Below, one piece after another: positions 1-5,647 of a stretch of DNA of 6,351 nucleotides. Origin of the DNA: Desulfobacterales bacterium (GTDB taxonomy: Bacteria > Desulfobacterota > Desulfobacteria > Desulfobacterales > Desulfobacteraceae). The stretch is taken from positions 1 to 6,351 of the forward strand of contig JAKSBM010000612.1 in assembly GCA_022361135.1 (NCBI GenBank). Reading direction: 5' to 3'. The position numbers and the translations under genes are program-made. Positions within the stretch are counted from its first letter, which is position 1. Each line of letters begins with the position of its first letter. A model generated the notes under the pieces. The model was not told the origin of the DNA. It made no database searches and was given only the letters and a program-made list of their open reading frames with translations.

Positions 1-456
1 CAGTCCCCACCGGTCCAGGAACTTCCCCCGGAGTATGAGGCGGAAACCCGCATGGCACAACAGGAGGACATGGTTCCGGCCCCACCGGCACCCCCGGCCG
101 GAAACGGCAATTGGAAGGATTTCCTATTCCAGGTGGAAAGCAAGGTCCCCTTTATCTATGCCCGGCTGTCCCAGGCCCCTCAGCCCCAGATCAGCCCCGA
201 GGGCAAGGTCTGTGTCACCATCCCCGAATGCTCGGCCTTTGAGAAAAAACGGATCAATGGGAAACAAAACGAATTGAACAGCCTTTGCCAACAGGTCATG
301 GGAAAGGCGCTGGATATTCGTTTTTCCGCCGAGACCGCCAAACCCGTTTCCCCCCAGGGGCAATCCCGGGAGGACTTCAAGGCCCGGCAGGCCGCATTGA
401 ATCACCCCCTGGCAGTGGAAGCCAAACGAATTTTTAATGGTGAAATTTTAATATAA
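1..456 (+). CDS. dnaX: DNA polymerase III subunit gamma/tau, C-terminal end (5' partial)
   Basis: The frame is open from the first base of the window, so this is the tail of a longer gene. The ATG at 52 is an internal methionine, not a start. The 151 visible residues begin with a Pro/Glu/Ala-rich linker (about residues 1-35) of the kind that joins the DnaX ATPase core to its tail. A small folded domain follows (about 37-110), and the protein ends with a NHPLAVEAKRIFNGEI motif (134-149). An end of the form HPLV..A..IF.G.I is typical of delta-proteobacterial DnaX as I recall it. DnaX is the clamp-loader ATPase that loads the sliding clamp and couples polymerase to helicase; the ATPase and zinc regions lie outside the window. 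The assignment rests on this tail and on the downstream ybaB-recR pair, which normally follows dnaX. The tail is weakly conserved, so sequence alone would not be conclusive. Confidence 0.85.
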   Translation, partial: QSPPVQELPPEYEAETRMAQQEDMVPAPPAPPAGNGNWKDFLFQVESKVPFIYARLSQAPQPQISPEGKVCVTIPECSAFEKKRINGKQNELNSLCQQVMGKALDIRFSAETAKPVSPQGQSREDFKARQAALNHPLAVEAKRIFNGEILI

Positions 457-468
457 TTACGATATGAT
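440..468 (+). promoter_or_regulatory. Possible internal sigma70-type promoter for ybaB-recR
   Basis: A -35-like GTGAAA (440-445, 4 of 6 matches to TTGACA) and a -10-like TATGAT (463-468, 5 of 6 matches to TATAAT) are separated by exactly 17 bases. They lie across the end of dnaX in an AT-rich patch. Transcription would begin near 475, leaving a short leader before the YbaB start at 503. This is a pattern match by eye only. The 46-bp dnaX-ybaB gap is also compatible with simple read-through from a dnaX promoter. Confidence 0.3.
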
Positions 469-489
469 GCCTTCCTATTTTTAATTTTT

Positions 490-495
490 AAGGAG
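490..495 (+). promoter_or_regulatory. Shine-Dalgarno site for the YbaB/EbfC gene
   Basis: AAGGAG sits 7 bases before the ATG at 503. It is the strongest ribosome binding site in the window. It fixes this start over the in-frame ATG three codons later (512). Confidence 0.75.
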
Positions 496-502
496 TAGTT
501 CC

Positions 503-811
503 ATGAAAAATATGAATACCATGATGAAGCAGGCCCAGAAACTTCAGAAAAAAATGCTCAAGGCCCAGGAAGACCTGGCCCTGAAAACCGTTGAAGCCTC
601 TGCCGGCGGCGGCATGGTCAAGGTGGTTGCCAACGGCGGCCAGAAAATCGAATCCATTGTCCTGGAAAAAGAAGTCGTGGATCCCGAAGATCTCGAAATG
701 CTGCAGGACCTGGTCCTTGCCGCCGTGAACGACGCACTGAACAAATCCCAGGATATGGTGTCCAAGGAGATGGGCAAACTCACCGGCGGATTCAACATTC
801 CCGGAATGTAA
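503..811 (+). CDS. YbaB/EbfC family nucleoid-associated DNA-binding protein
   Basis: The protein has 102 residues, close to the roughly 100-110 usual for the family. It begins with a Met/Gln/Lys-rich amphipathic helix ([15 protein letters not shown], residues 4-18), matching the NLMKQAQQMQEKM stretch of E. coli YbaB. A glycine-rich turn and strand follow (about 32-45, [14 protein letters not shown]), then a helix with [15 protein letters not shown] (65-79), the most conserved part of the family. It ends in a Gly/Pro-rich tail. Family members form tweezer-like dimers that bind DNA with little or lineage-specific sequence preference and coat the nucleoid. The position between dnaX and recR is the classic one and suggests a role around replication or recombination, though the precise function in this organism is not known. 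The start is supported by AAGGAG 7 bases upstream. The recR start codon follows the stop codon after six bases. Confidence 0.95.
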   Translation: MKNMNTMMKQAQKLQKKMLKAQEDLALKTVEASAGGGMVKVVANGGQKIESIVLEKEVVDPEDLEMLQDLVLAAVNDALNKSQDMVSKEMGKLTGGFNIPGM

Positions 812-817
812 TCCAAG

Positions 818-1417
818 GTGAACCACTATCCCAAGGCCATCCTCAGGCTCATGGACAGCCTGTCCACCCTTCCGGGAATCGGTAGAAAGACGGCAGAGCG
901 ACTGGCCCTGCACATCCTCCATGCCCCGGACCATGAGGCCGCAGCCCTGGCAGCCGATATCATTGAGTTGAAAAGCAGTGTCCGCATTTGTGCCACCTGC
1001 TTTGCCCTGAGTGACAATGATACCTGCCACATCTGTTCAGATCCGGCCCGGGACCCCGGGCTGATCTGCGTGGTGGAAGACCCCACAGATATGGTGGCCA
1101 TTGAAAAATCCAAGGCATTTAACGGTGTCTACCATATCCTGGGCGGGGCCCTTTCCCCCATCGACGGCATCGGCCCCGACGATATTCGAATTTCCGAATT
1201 AATCCGCCGGGCAGACCCGGCCGTAACCCGGGAAATCATCATTGCCACCAAAACCAATGTGGAGGGCGAGGCCACCGCATCCTACATCCTGCAACGCCTC
1301 AAAGGCAGCAAAATCCAGGTCAGCCGGATCGCTTCGGGAATTCCCATGGGTGGGGATCTCCAATATGTGGACCCCTTAACCATGCAGAAAGCAATGGAAA
1401 AACGATATGGAATCTGA
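818..1417 (+). CDS. recR: Recombination mediator protein RecR
   Basis: The protein has 199 residues, the normal RecR length. A helix-hairpin-helix (LPGIGRKTAERLA, 18-30) is followed by a four-cysteine zinc finger (C58, C61, C70, C73) and a Toprim domain from about residue 81. Visible Toprim landmarks are CVVEDPTD (84-91), SPIDGIGPDDI (113-123), GEATASY (150-156) and SRIASGIPMGGDLQYVD (169-185). RecR works with RecF and RecO to load RecA onto SSB-coated single-stranded DNA during gap repair. The start is GTG. It gives an N-terminus like B. subtilis RecR (Tyr-Pro then a helix before LPGIG), whereas the in-frame ATG at 851 would remove that first helix. The Shine-Dalgarno sequence is weak (GGA near 803-805), and with a six-base gap after ybaB, translational coupling is likely. 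Where E. coli and B. subtilis have TNP before the VEGEATA motif, this protein has TKT (144-146). Confidence 0.97.
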   Translation: MNHYPKAILRLMDSLSTLPGIGRKTAERLALHILHAPDHEAAALAADIIELKSSVRICATCFALSDNDTCHICSDPARDPGLICVVEDPTDMVAIEKSKAFNGVYHILGGALSPIDGIGPDDIRISELIRRADPAVTREIIIATKTNVEGEATASYILQRLKGSKIQVSRIASGIPMGGDLQYVDPLTMQKAMEKRYGI

Positions 1418-1829
1418 ATTTAAAACCGCCGAAGATATTTTTGAATGCAAACTTTGCGGAGATTGCTGCAAGGGCTTTGGCGGAACCTATGTGACGGAAA
1501 TGGATATTCAGCGCATTGCAGAATATATCCAATCCGATCCGGAAACATTTATCAAGGATTATTGCGACATGTCCGGCAGCCGACCGGTACTGACCCAGGG
1601 CGAAGACAACCGTTGCATCTTCTTTGATTCGGAAAAGCAATGCACCATCCACCCGGTGAAGCCGTATATGTGCAAGGCATGGCCCTATATTGCCACCATC
1701 ATTGAAAACCCGGAAAACTGGGACATGATGGCCAATTCATGCCCGGGCATGAAAAAGCAAGTCCCCCACAACGATCTATCGCGAATTGTCGCCGTTGAAA
1801 AAGAAAAAAGGGACGCCCCCCGATCCTAA
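1407..1829 (+). CDS. YkgJ-family cysteine-cluster protein (putative zinc/iron-chelating)
   Basis: The protein has 140 residues with nine cysteines: C14, C17, C20, C21, C53, C70, C79, C89 and C112. The N-terminal CxxCGDCC cluster (14-21), the CIFFD...CTIHPVKPYMCKAWP block (70-93) and the late Cys-Pro (112-113) are the hallmarks of the YkgJ/CxxCxxCC family (PF03692). The family is annotated as putative zinc- or iron-binding, and its biochemical role is not established. No membrane segment or signal peptide is visible, so it is probably cytoplasmic. The ATG lies 11 bases inside the end of recR in another frame, with GGA 8 bases upstream (1396-1398), so translation is probably coupled to recR. 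No later in-frame ATG precedes the first cysteine cluster, which supports this start. Family membership is secure. The function is unknown, and its place at the end of a repair operon is the only hint. Confidence 0.9.
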   Translation: MESEFKTAEDIFECKLCGDCCKGFGGTYVTEMDIQRIAEYIQSDPETFIKDYCDMSGSRPVLTQGEDNRCIFFDSEKQCTIHPVKPYMCKAWPYIATIIENPENWDMMANSCPGMKKQVPHNDLSRIVAVEKEKRDAPRS

Positions 1830-1833
1830 ATCC

Positions 1834-1853
1834 GGCACCCTTTCCAGGGTGCC
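1834..1853 (+). terminator. Hairpin at the end of the dnaX-ybaB-recR-ykgJ unit
   Basis: GGCACCCT (1834-1841) pairs perfectly with AGGGTGCC (1846-1853) around a four-base TTCC loop, starting only five bases after the YkgJ stop codon. The position and GC-rich stem fit a terminator. The sequence after the stem is C-rich (TCCCCCATTTCC) rather than a run of T, so it is a poor intrinsic terminator by the standard model. It may instead protect the 3' end of the mRNA or act with Rho. Confidence 0.5.
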
Positions 1854-2069
1854 TCCCCCATTTCCTGTTTTACCCATCCCCAAGAAATCCTATGGAATTT
1901 CGCCACAAAGTATGGTTTACTAGAGTGACATAAGATCTTCTGATTTAATTAGCACCATAATTTGTCTGTCAACATCCATACCAGCCGTTTCCCGGCATTT
2001 CCATAACATTCCGTGGGGTGATGACTGGATGGAGTTCACAACAACATGGGACCTTCGTCCCGACGTAAC
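1854..2069. other. Intergenic region upstream of the pilus-type ATPase; possible promoter region
   Basis: No coding region is apparent. The stretch from about 1905 to 1975 is clearly more AT-rich than its surroundings, as promoter regions often are. Weak candidate elements can be seen: TTTACT (1916-1921) and TCTGAT (1939-1944), 17 bases apart, each 4 of 6 to sigma70 consensus; and an isolated CATAAT (1956-1961, 5 of 6) with no good -35. An imperfect inverted repeat, GAAATCC (1884-1890) against GGAATTTC (1894-1901, one bulged A), is too short to call an operator. No sigma54 site and no recognisable riboswitch was seen. A promoter for the ATPase gene must lie here if it is not read through from the upstream unit, but I cannot fix it. 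Confidence 0.4.
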
Positions 2070-2073
2070 AGGA
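2070..2073 (+). promoter_or_regulatory. Shine-Dalgarno site deciding the ATPase start at 2082
   Basis: AGGA lies 8 bases before the ATG at 2082, an ideal spacing. The competing upstream ATG at 2046 has GGAG (2031-2034) but 11 bases away. The 12 extra residues it would add are Arg/Ser/Asn-rich and do not resemble the domain that follows. Confidence 0.5.
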
Positions 2074-2081
2074 TAAATAAC

Positions 2082-3935
2082 ATGGCATCCAATCCCGGAG
2101 AAATTGTATCCCTACTCATCAAAAAAGGGGTCCTGACCAAAGCAAAAGCCCGCTATGCAATGCGGGTGAAATCAAAACTCTCTCCTGGAAAAACCCTCAT
2201 TGATACCCTTCGGGAGCTCAAGTACATTGAAGACACGCAGGTAAAGGACATCCTGCGGGCCCACCATCTTTCCCTGCGAATCGGGGATCTTTTGGTAGAA
2301 TTCGGCTACCTTTCAAAGGAGAAGCTCCAGGCCGCCCTGAGTATTCAGAAAACCCAGAAGAACAAACGACTGGGCCAGATCATCATCGAAAACCAGTACA
2401 TGAGCGAAACCGCCTTCATCGAAGCGCTCTCGGTCCAGCTGGGCTTTCCCTTCGTGGACCTTTCCATCGAAGACATCGACGAAAGCCTGCTGGACAACAT
2501 TCCGGTGAAGTGGTGCATGGCCAACAATTTCCTACCGGTCAAAAAAATAGAGAACAAAATCCTCCTGGTGTTTTCAGACCCCTTTAACAAGAACGACATC
2601 CAGGGGGCCCGGAAACTCTTCGGCAAAAATTTCATCATGGGCATTGCCGCCCCCAACATGATTGAAAAAAAGCTGGAACGTTTGGGAAGCGGCACCCTCA
2701 AACCCCGGGCCGTGGTGGATGAAAACACGGCCATCGGCATTGTGGATGCCATCATCGCCAGCGGCATTGACCAGGGGGCATCGGATATCCACATCGAACC
2801 CTTCGAAGGACGCCTCCAGGTTCGGTACAGAATCGACGGCATCCTGGTGCCCTTTAAAATGTATCCGGCCAATGCCGCCAACATGGTCTCCTCCCGGATC
2901 AAGATCCTCAGTAAGGCCAATATCGCAGAAAAACGCCGCCACCAGGACGGCCGCATCTCCTTTGAGCACAAGGGAGCCAATTACGACCTGAGAACCTCGT
3001 TCTTTGTCACCGTTTTCGGTGAAAAAATCGTTCTTCGTATCCTGAACCGCATCGATCAGATCATCTCCCTAAACGGCATCGGCATGCAGCCCAAAATGCT
3101 GGAACGATTCAGGAAGGATGTTCTCACCACCCCCAGCGGGGTTATGATCATCACCGGTCCCACCGGTTCAGGTAAAACCACCACCTTGTATTCCTGTATC
3201 TCTGAAATCAGCAGCCCCCAGACCAGTATCATCACCGCGGAAGATCCGGTGGAATATGTGGTGGACGGCATCTCCCAATGCTCCATAGATCCGGCCATTA
3301 ACCGGACCTTTGAAGAAACCCTGAGGCATGTGGTTCGACAGGACCCCGATGTCATAGTCATTGGCGAGATACGGGATAATTATTCTGCGGATGTGGCCGT
3401 CCATGCCGCCCTGACCGGCCATAAGGTATTGACCTCATTCCATACCGAGGACAGTATCTCCGGTCTGATCCGGCTGATGAACATGGACATTGAACCCTTC
3501 CTGATTTCATCCACCGTGGTCTGTGTCCTGGCCCAGCGACTTCTCCGCCGGGTGTGCAAGCATTGTAAAAAAGATTACAAGGCCTCTTCATCGGATCTGA
3601 AATTCCTGGGATACGGCCCCGAAGACCTGGCCGGCTACAAACTCCAAAAGGGCAGTGGCTGCCCCATATGTAATCATACCGGATACAAAGGCAGGGTTGG
3701 CGTATATGAACTCTTGGTTCTCAACGACTTTGTCAAGGAAGCCGTGCTCACCTCCAGGTCCACCTATGATCTTCGCCAGATCAGTATAGAAACAACGGGC
3801 CTGGTCACCCTGATGGAGGATGCCCTGGTCAAAGTCACCCAGGGCGTCACCACCTTGGAAGAAGTTTTCCGCTGTATCCCCAGACTGTTGACCCCGAGAC
3901 CCATCCCTGAAATTAACCGTTTATTAGGAGTCTGA
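2082..3935 (+). CDS. PilB/GspE-type secretion or type IV pilus assembly ATPase
   Basis: The protein has 617 residues, somewhat longer than the usual 560-570 of PilB; an alternative start at 2046 gives 629. The N-terminal region (about 7-120) is made of 24-residue helical motifs. The best copy, residues 66-89, matches the MshEN pattern RLGxxLVxxGxLxxxxLxxxLxxQ, and 96-119 is a second, slightly altered copy. The rest of the N-domain runs to about 200. The motor domain shows DIHIEP (235-240), RYRIDG (248-253), Walker A GPTGSGKTTT (359-368), an Asp box AEDPVEY (386-392), Walker B with DPDVIVIGEIRD (421-432) and a His box (H441 to H454). A tetracysteine zinc site (C492, C495, C527, C530) marks assembly ATPases of the PilB/GspE/MshE type and is absent from PilT. 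The protein should form a cytoplasmic hexamer that powers pilin addition or type II secretion. No inner-membrane platform gene (pilC/gspF), pilT or pilin lies in the window, so pilus and secretion roles cannot be separated. It is probably co-transcribed with the HDOD gene six bases downstream. A C-terminal tail of about 20 residues after TLEEVFR is extra. Confidence 0.93.
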   Translation: MASNPGEIVSLLIKKGVLTKAKARYAMRVKSKLSPGKTLIDTLRELKYIEDTQVKDILRAHHLSLRIGDLLVEFGYLSKEKLQAALSIQKTQKNKRLGQIIIENQYMSETAFIEALSVQLGFPFVDLSIEDIDESLLDNIPVKWCMANNFLPVKKIENKILLVFSDPFNKNDIQGARKLFGKNFIMGIAAPNMIEKKLERLGSGTLKPRAVVDENTAIGIVDAIIASGIDQGASDIHIEPFEGRLQVRYRIDGILVPFKMYPANAANMVSSRIKILSKANIAEKRRHQDGRISFEHKGANYDLRTSFFVTVFGEKIVLRILNRIDQIISLNGIGMQPKMLERFRKDVLTTPSGVMIITGPTGSGKTTTLYSCISEISSPQTSIITAEDPVEYVVDGISQCSIDPAINRTFEETLRHVVRQDPDVIVIGEIRDNYSADVAVHAALTGHKVLTSFHTEDSISGLIRLMNMDIEPFLISSTVVCVLAQRLLRRVCKHCKKDYKASSSDLKFLGYGPEDLAGYKLQKGSGCPICNHTGYKGRVGVYELLVLNDFVKEAVLTSRSTYDLRQISIETTGLVTLMEDALVKVTQGVTTLEEVFRCIPRLLTPRPIPEINRLLGV

Positions 3936-3941
3936 TAAACC

Positions 3942-4796
3942 ATGGAGTCCCAAGATACCCAAACCAGTATCATTGATATTATCCAGGAGCAGGTCAGAAA
4001 AGAGGAATCCCTCCCTGTTCTCAACCCCAAGGGGATGGAAATCCAAAAGGAAGCCACCAAGGGGGTACCGGATTTTAAAAAGCTGTCTGCACTGATCCGC
4101 ATGGACCCCACCCTGACCAGTCAGGTTCTCAAAACAGCCAACTCTCCCTTTTACAGGGGCCTGGGTGATGTGGAAACCCTCAAGGACGCCGTCGTCCGCC
4201 TGGGTCAGAATGAAATGGTCAACATCATCATGACCACGGTGCTGAAACAGACCTTTAAAACAAAGGTCCCCCTGGTTAAAAAATACCAGACCGAGCTGTG
4301 GAATCATTCGGTGAGCTGTGCCGTGGCGTCCTCCTGGCTGGCCCGGCATCTGGCCATGGAAGAATTAATTGCCAAAGCCTTCATCGCCGGCTTGATTCAC
4401 GACATGGGCAAACTATACCTGCTCACGGCCCTGGAAAAACTCATTGAGTCCAAACGTAAAGGGTTTTCCCCCTCGGCCCAGCTCATTGAAAAAATCCTCA
4501 CCAGCCTCCATTCGGAAATGGGTTACGATCTTCTCTCCAAATGGAATATCCCGGAACAATACAGAAACATTGCCCGGGACCACCACATCGAGGATTATGA
4601 CGCATCGGATGTGCTTTTGTTGCTGGTGAAAACAGCCAACATGGTATGCAATAAAATGGAAACCAACGATGCGGAACAGGACATATCCGGCATTGCCAGT
4701 TCAAAGGAAGCCGATCTGCTCGGCCTGACGGAAATCGGCGTGGCCGAACTTGAGATCGCTTTGGAGGATTTTAAATTCAACAACCTGATGGTGTAG
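3942..4796 (+). CDS. HDOD domain-containing protein with largely retained HD metal-ligand residues
   Basis: The protein has 284 residues and is a single HDOD domain (about 20-235) with a short C-terminal helical tail. The N-terminal half has the typical pattern: LPVLNPKG (24-31), then LSALIRMDPTLTSQVLKTANS (48-68) and ETLKDAVVRLG (78-88). The second half has LWNHSVSCA with H122, FIAGLIHDMGKL with H153 and D154 (147-158), H190 in a LHSEMGYDLL stretch, and H214-H215. The last metal-ligand position of true HD hydrolases, an Asp in the ..AD.. motif, appears here as Asn (A232-N233). HDOD proteins are signalling proteins related to HD-GYP c-di-GMP phosphodiesterases but are generally thought to lack activity. 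No signal peptide or membrane segment is visible, so it is probably cytoplasmic. The six-base gap from the ATPase, with its Shine-Dalgarno AGGAG (3926-3930) inside the ATPase 3' end, indicates one operon. A role in controlling that ATPase is inference. Confidence 0.9.
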   Translation: MESQDTQTSIIDIIQEQVRKEESLPVLNPKGMEIQKEATKGVPDFKKLSALIRMDPTLTSQVLKTANSPFYRGLGDVETLKDAVVRLGQNEMVNIIMTTVLKQTFKTKVPLVKKYQTELWNHSVSCAVASSWLARHLAMEELIAKAFIAGLIHDMGKLYLLTALEKLIESKRKGFSPSAQLIEKILTSLHSEMGYDLLSKWNIPEQYRNIARDHHIEDYDASDVLLLLVKTANMVCNKMETNDAEQDISGIASSKEADLLGLTEIGVAELEIALEDFKFNNLMV

Positions 4797-4818
4797 TTGC
4801 CATAATAGAGGCCCCGGA

Positions 4819-5625
4819 TTACATATCGGCAAATTGCCGGGCGATTCCGTCCCTTTCGTAGACAATCTCCACCCGACGGTTCCGGGCCCGTCCCTGGGGC
4901 GTGTCATTTGTGGCCACCGGATGATAATGGGCATATCCCTCGGCCGAAATGTACCGGGGCGGCACCCCGTTATCCACCAGGATCCGCACCACGGTGGAGG
5001 CCCGCGCCGAGGACAATTCCCAATTGGACGGATACTGGGACGAAGAAATGGGAGAACTGTCCGTATGCCCCTTGATCTTCACCTGATAGGCCAACTTGGA
5101 GAGGACCGAGGCCACCTTCATTAAAATATCCATTCCCTTGGGCGCAAGACGGGTGCCCCCCTCGTCAAAGAGAAGCAGGTCCGACATGGTGATGACCACC
5201 CCGTCTTCGGTCTTGGTCACACTCACCTCCCCGCCCAATTTATTAAACATGACCAGCTCCCGGACCTCGGAAACAATTTCATCCATTTCCTTTTCAATCA
5301 TCCCCCCCAATTCGTCAATCTGCTGACTCTCAGCGGGTTCCTCCGAAGGAACGGCATGCATGGTCAACCCTTCCCGGGTACCGGACTCGGGCACGGCCTG
5401 GGCGCCCAGGGCACTGCGCAGGGATTTCACAAGCTCTTTATAGGTTTCCTGCTGGGTGGTACTCATGGCAAAGAGAAGTACAAAGAAACACATCAACAGG
5501 GTCACCAGATCGGCAAAGGTGGCCATCCATCCCGGCGCACCACCGCCACCGTCATCTTTCTTCTCCTCCGGGGGTGGAGCAATGGCTGCTTTTTCATCCC
5601 CATCTGCGCTATTGTCTTCGGCCAT
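4819..5625 (-). CDS. motB: Flagellar motor stator protein MotB (PomB-like)
   Basis: The protein has 268 residues, the normal size for MotB/PomB. A charged, Gly-rich cytoplasmic N-terminus is followed by a single transmembrane segment (about 34-53, MATFADLVTLLMCFFVLLF) carrying D39, the conserved ion-binding aspartate. A linker follows (about 60-145), then an OmpA-like peptidoglycan-binding domain (about 150-260). That domain shows LFDEGG (152-157), KIKGHTDSS (183-191), NWELSSARA (201-209) and GRARNRRVEI (245-254). MotB anchors the stator to peptidoglycan and forms the ion channel with MotA. The FADL..LLMCFFVLL pattern, including C46, resembles Vibrio PomB (sodium type) more than E. coli MotB. 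It lies 22 bp downstream of motA on the same strand, with AGGA 11 bases before its ATG, so the two form one operon. A role in another OmpA/MotB-type energy-transducing system is possible but less likely given the MotA neighbour. Confidence 0.95.
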   Translation of the reverse strand: MAEDNSADGDEKAAIAPPPEEKKDDGGGGAPGWMATFADLVTLLMCFFVLLFAMSTTQQETYKELVKSLRSALGAQAVPESGTREGLTMHAVPSEEPAESQQIDELGGMIEKEMDEIVSEVRELVMFNKLGGEVSVTKTEDGVVITMSDLLLFDEGGTRLAPKGMDILMKVASVLSKLAYQVKIKGHTDSSPISSSQYPSNWELSSARASTVVRILVDNGVPPRYISAEGYAHYHPVATNDTPQGRARNRRVEIVYERDGIARQFADM

Positions 5626-5647
5626 ATTATTTCACATCCTTATGGAT

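Noticed and set aside
488..1030. Long minus-strand open frame (180 residues) across ybaB and recR
   Set aside because: It lies opposite two certain genes, and its product is Gly/His/Phe-rich in the manner of an antisense frame with no recognisable domain.
1932..1939. AAGATCTT palindrome as an operator
   Set aside because: An 8-bp perfect palindrome with no second copy or flanking symmetry is expected by chance in an AT-rich spacer.
1925..1949. GTGACA and TTTAAT as a promoter for the ATPase gene
   Set aside because: Both hexamers match consensus at 5 of 6, but they are only 13 bases apart, too close for sigma70.
1973..2031. CATCCA and TGGATG pairing as a leader RNA structure or riboswitch
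   Set aside because: Only six pairs across a long loop, and none of the conserved bases of the c-di-GMP riboswitch classes are present.
2345..2980. Long minus-strand open frame (211 residues) within the ATPase gene
   Set aside because: It is fully inside a well-supported gene, with low-complexity Ser/Met/Arg composition and no family resemblance.
4827..4839. Short inverted repeat CGGC-AAATT-GCCG near the motB 3' end as a bidirectional terminator
   Set aside because: It has only a 4-bp stem, lies inside motB codons and has no T-run on either side.
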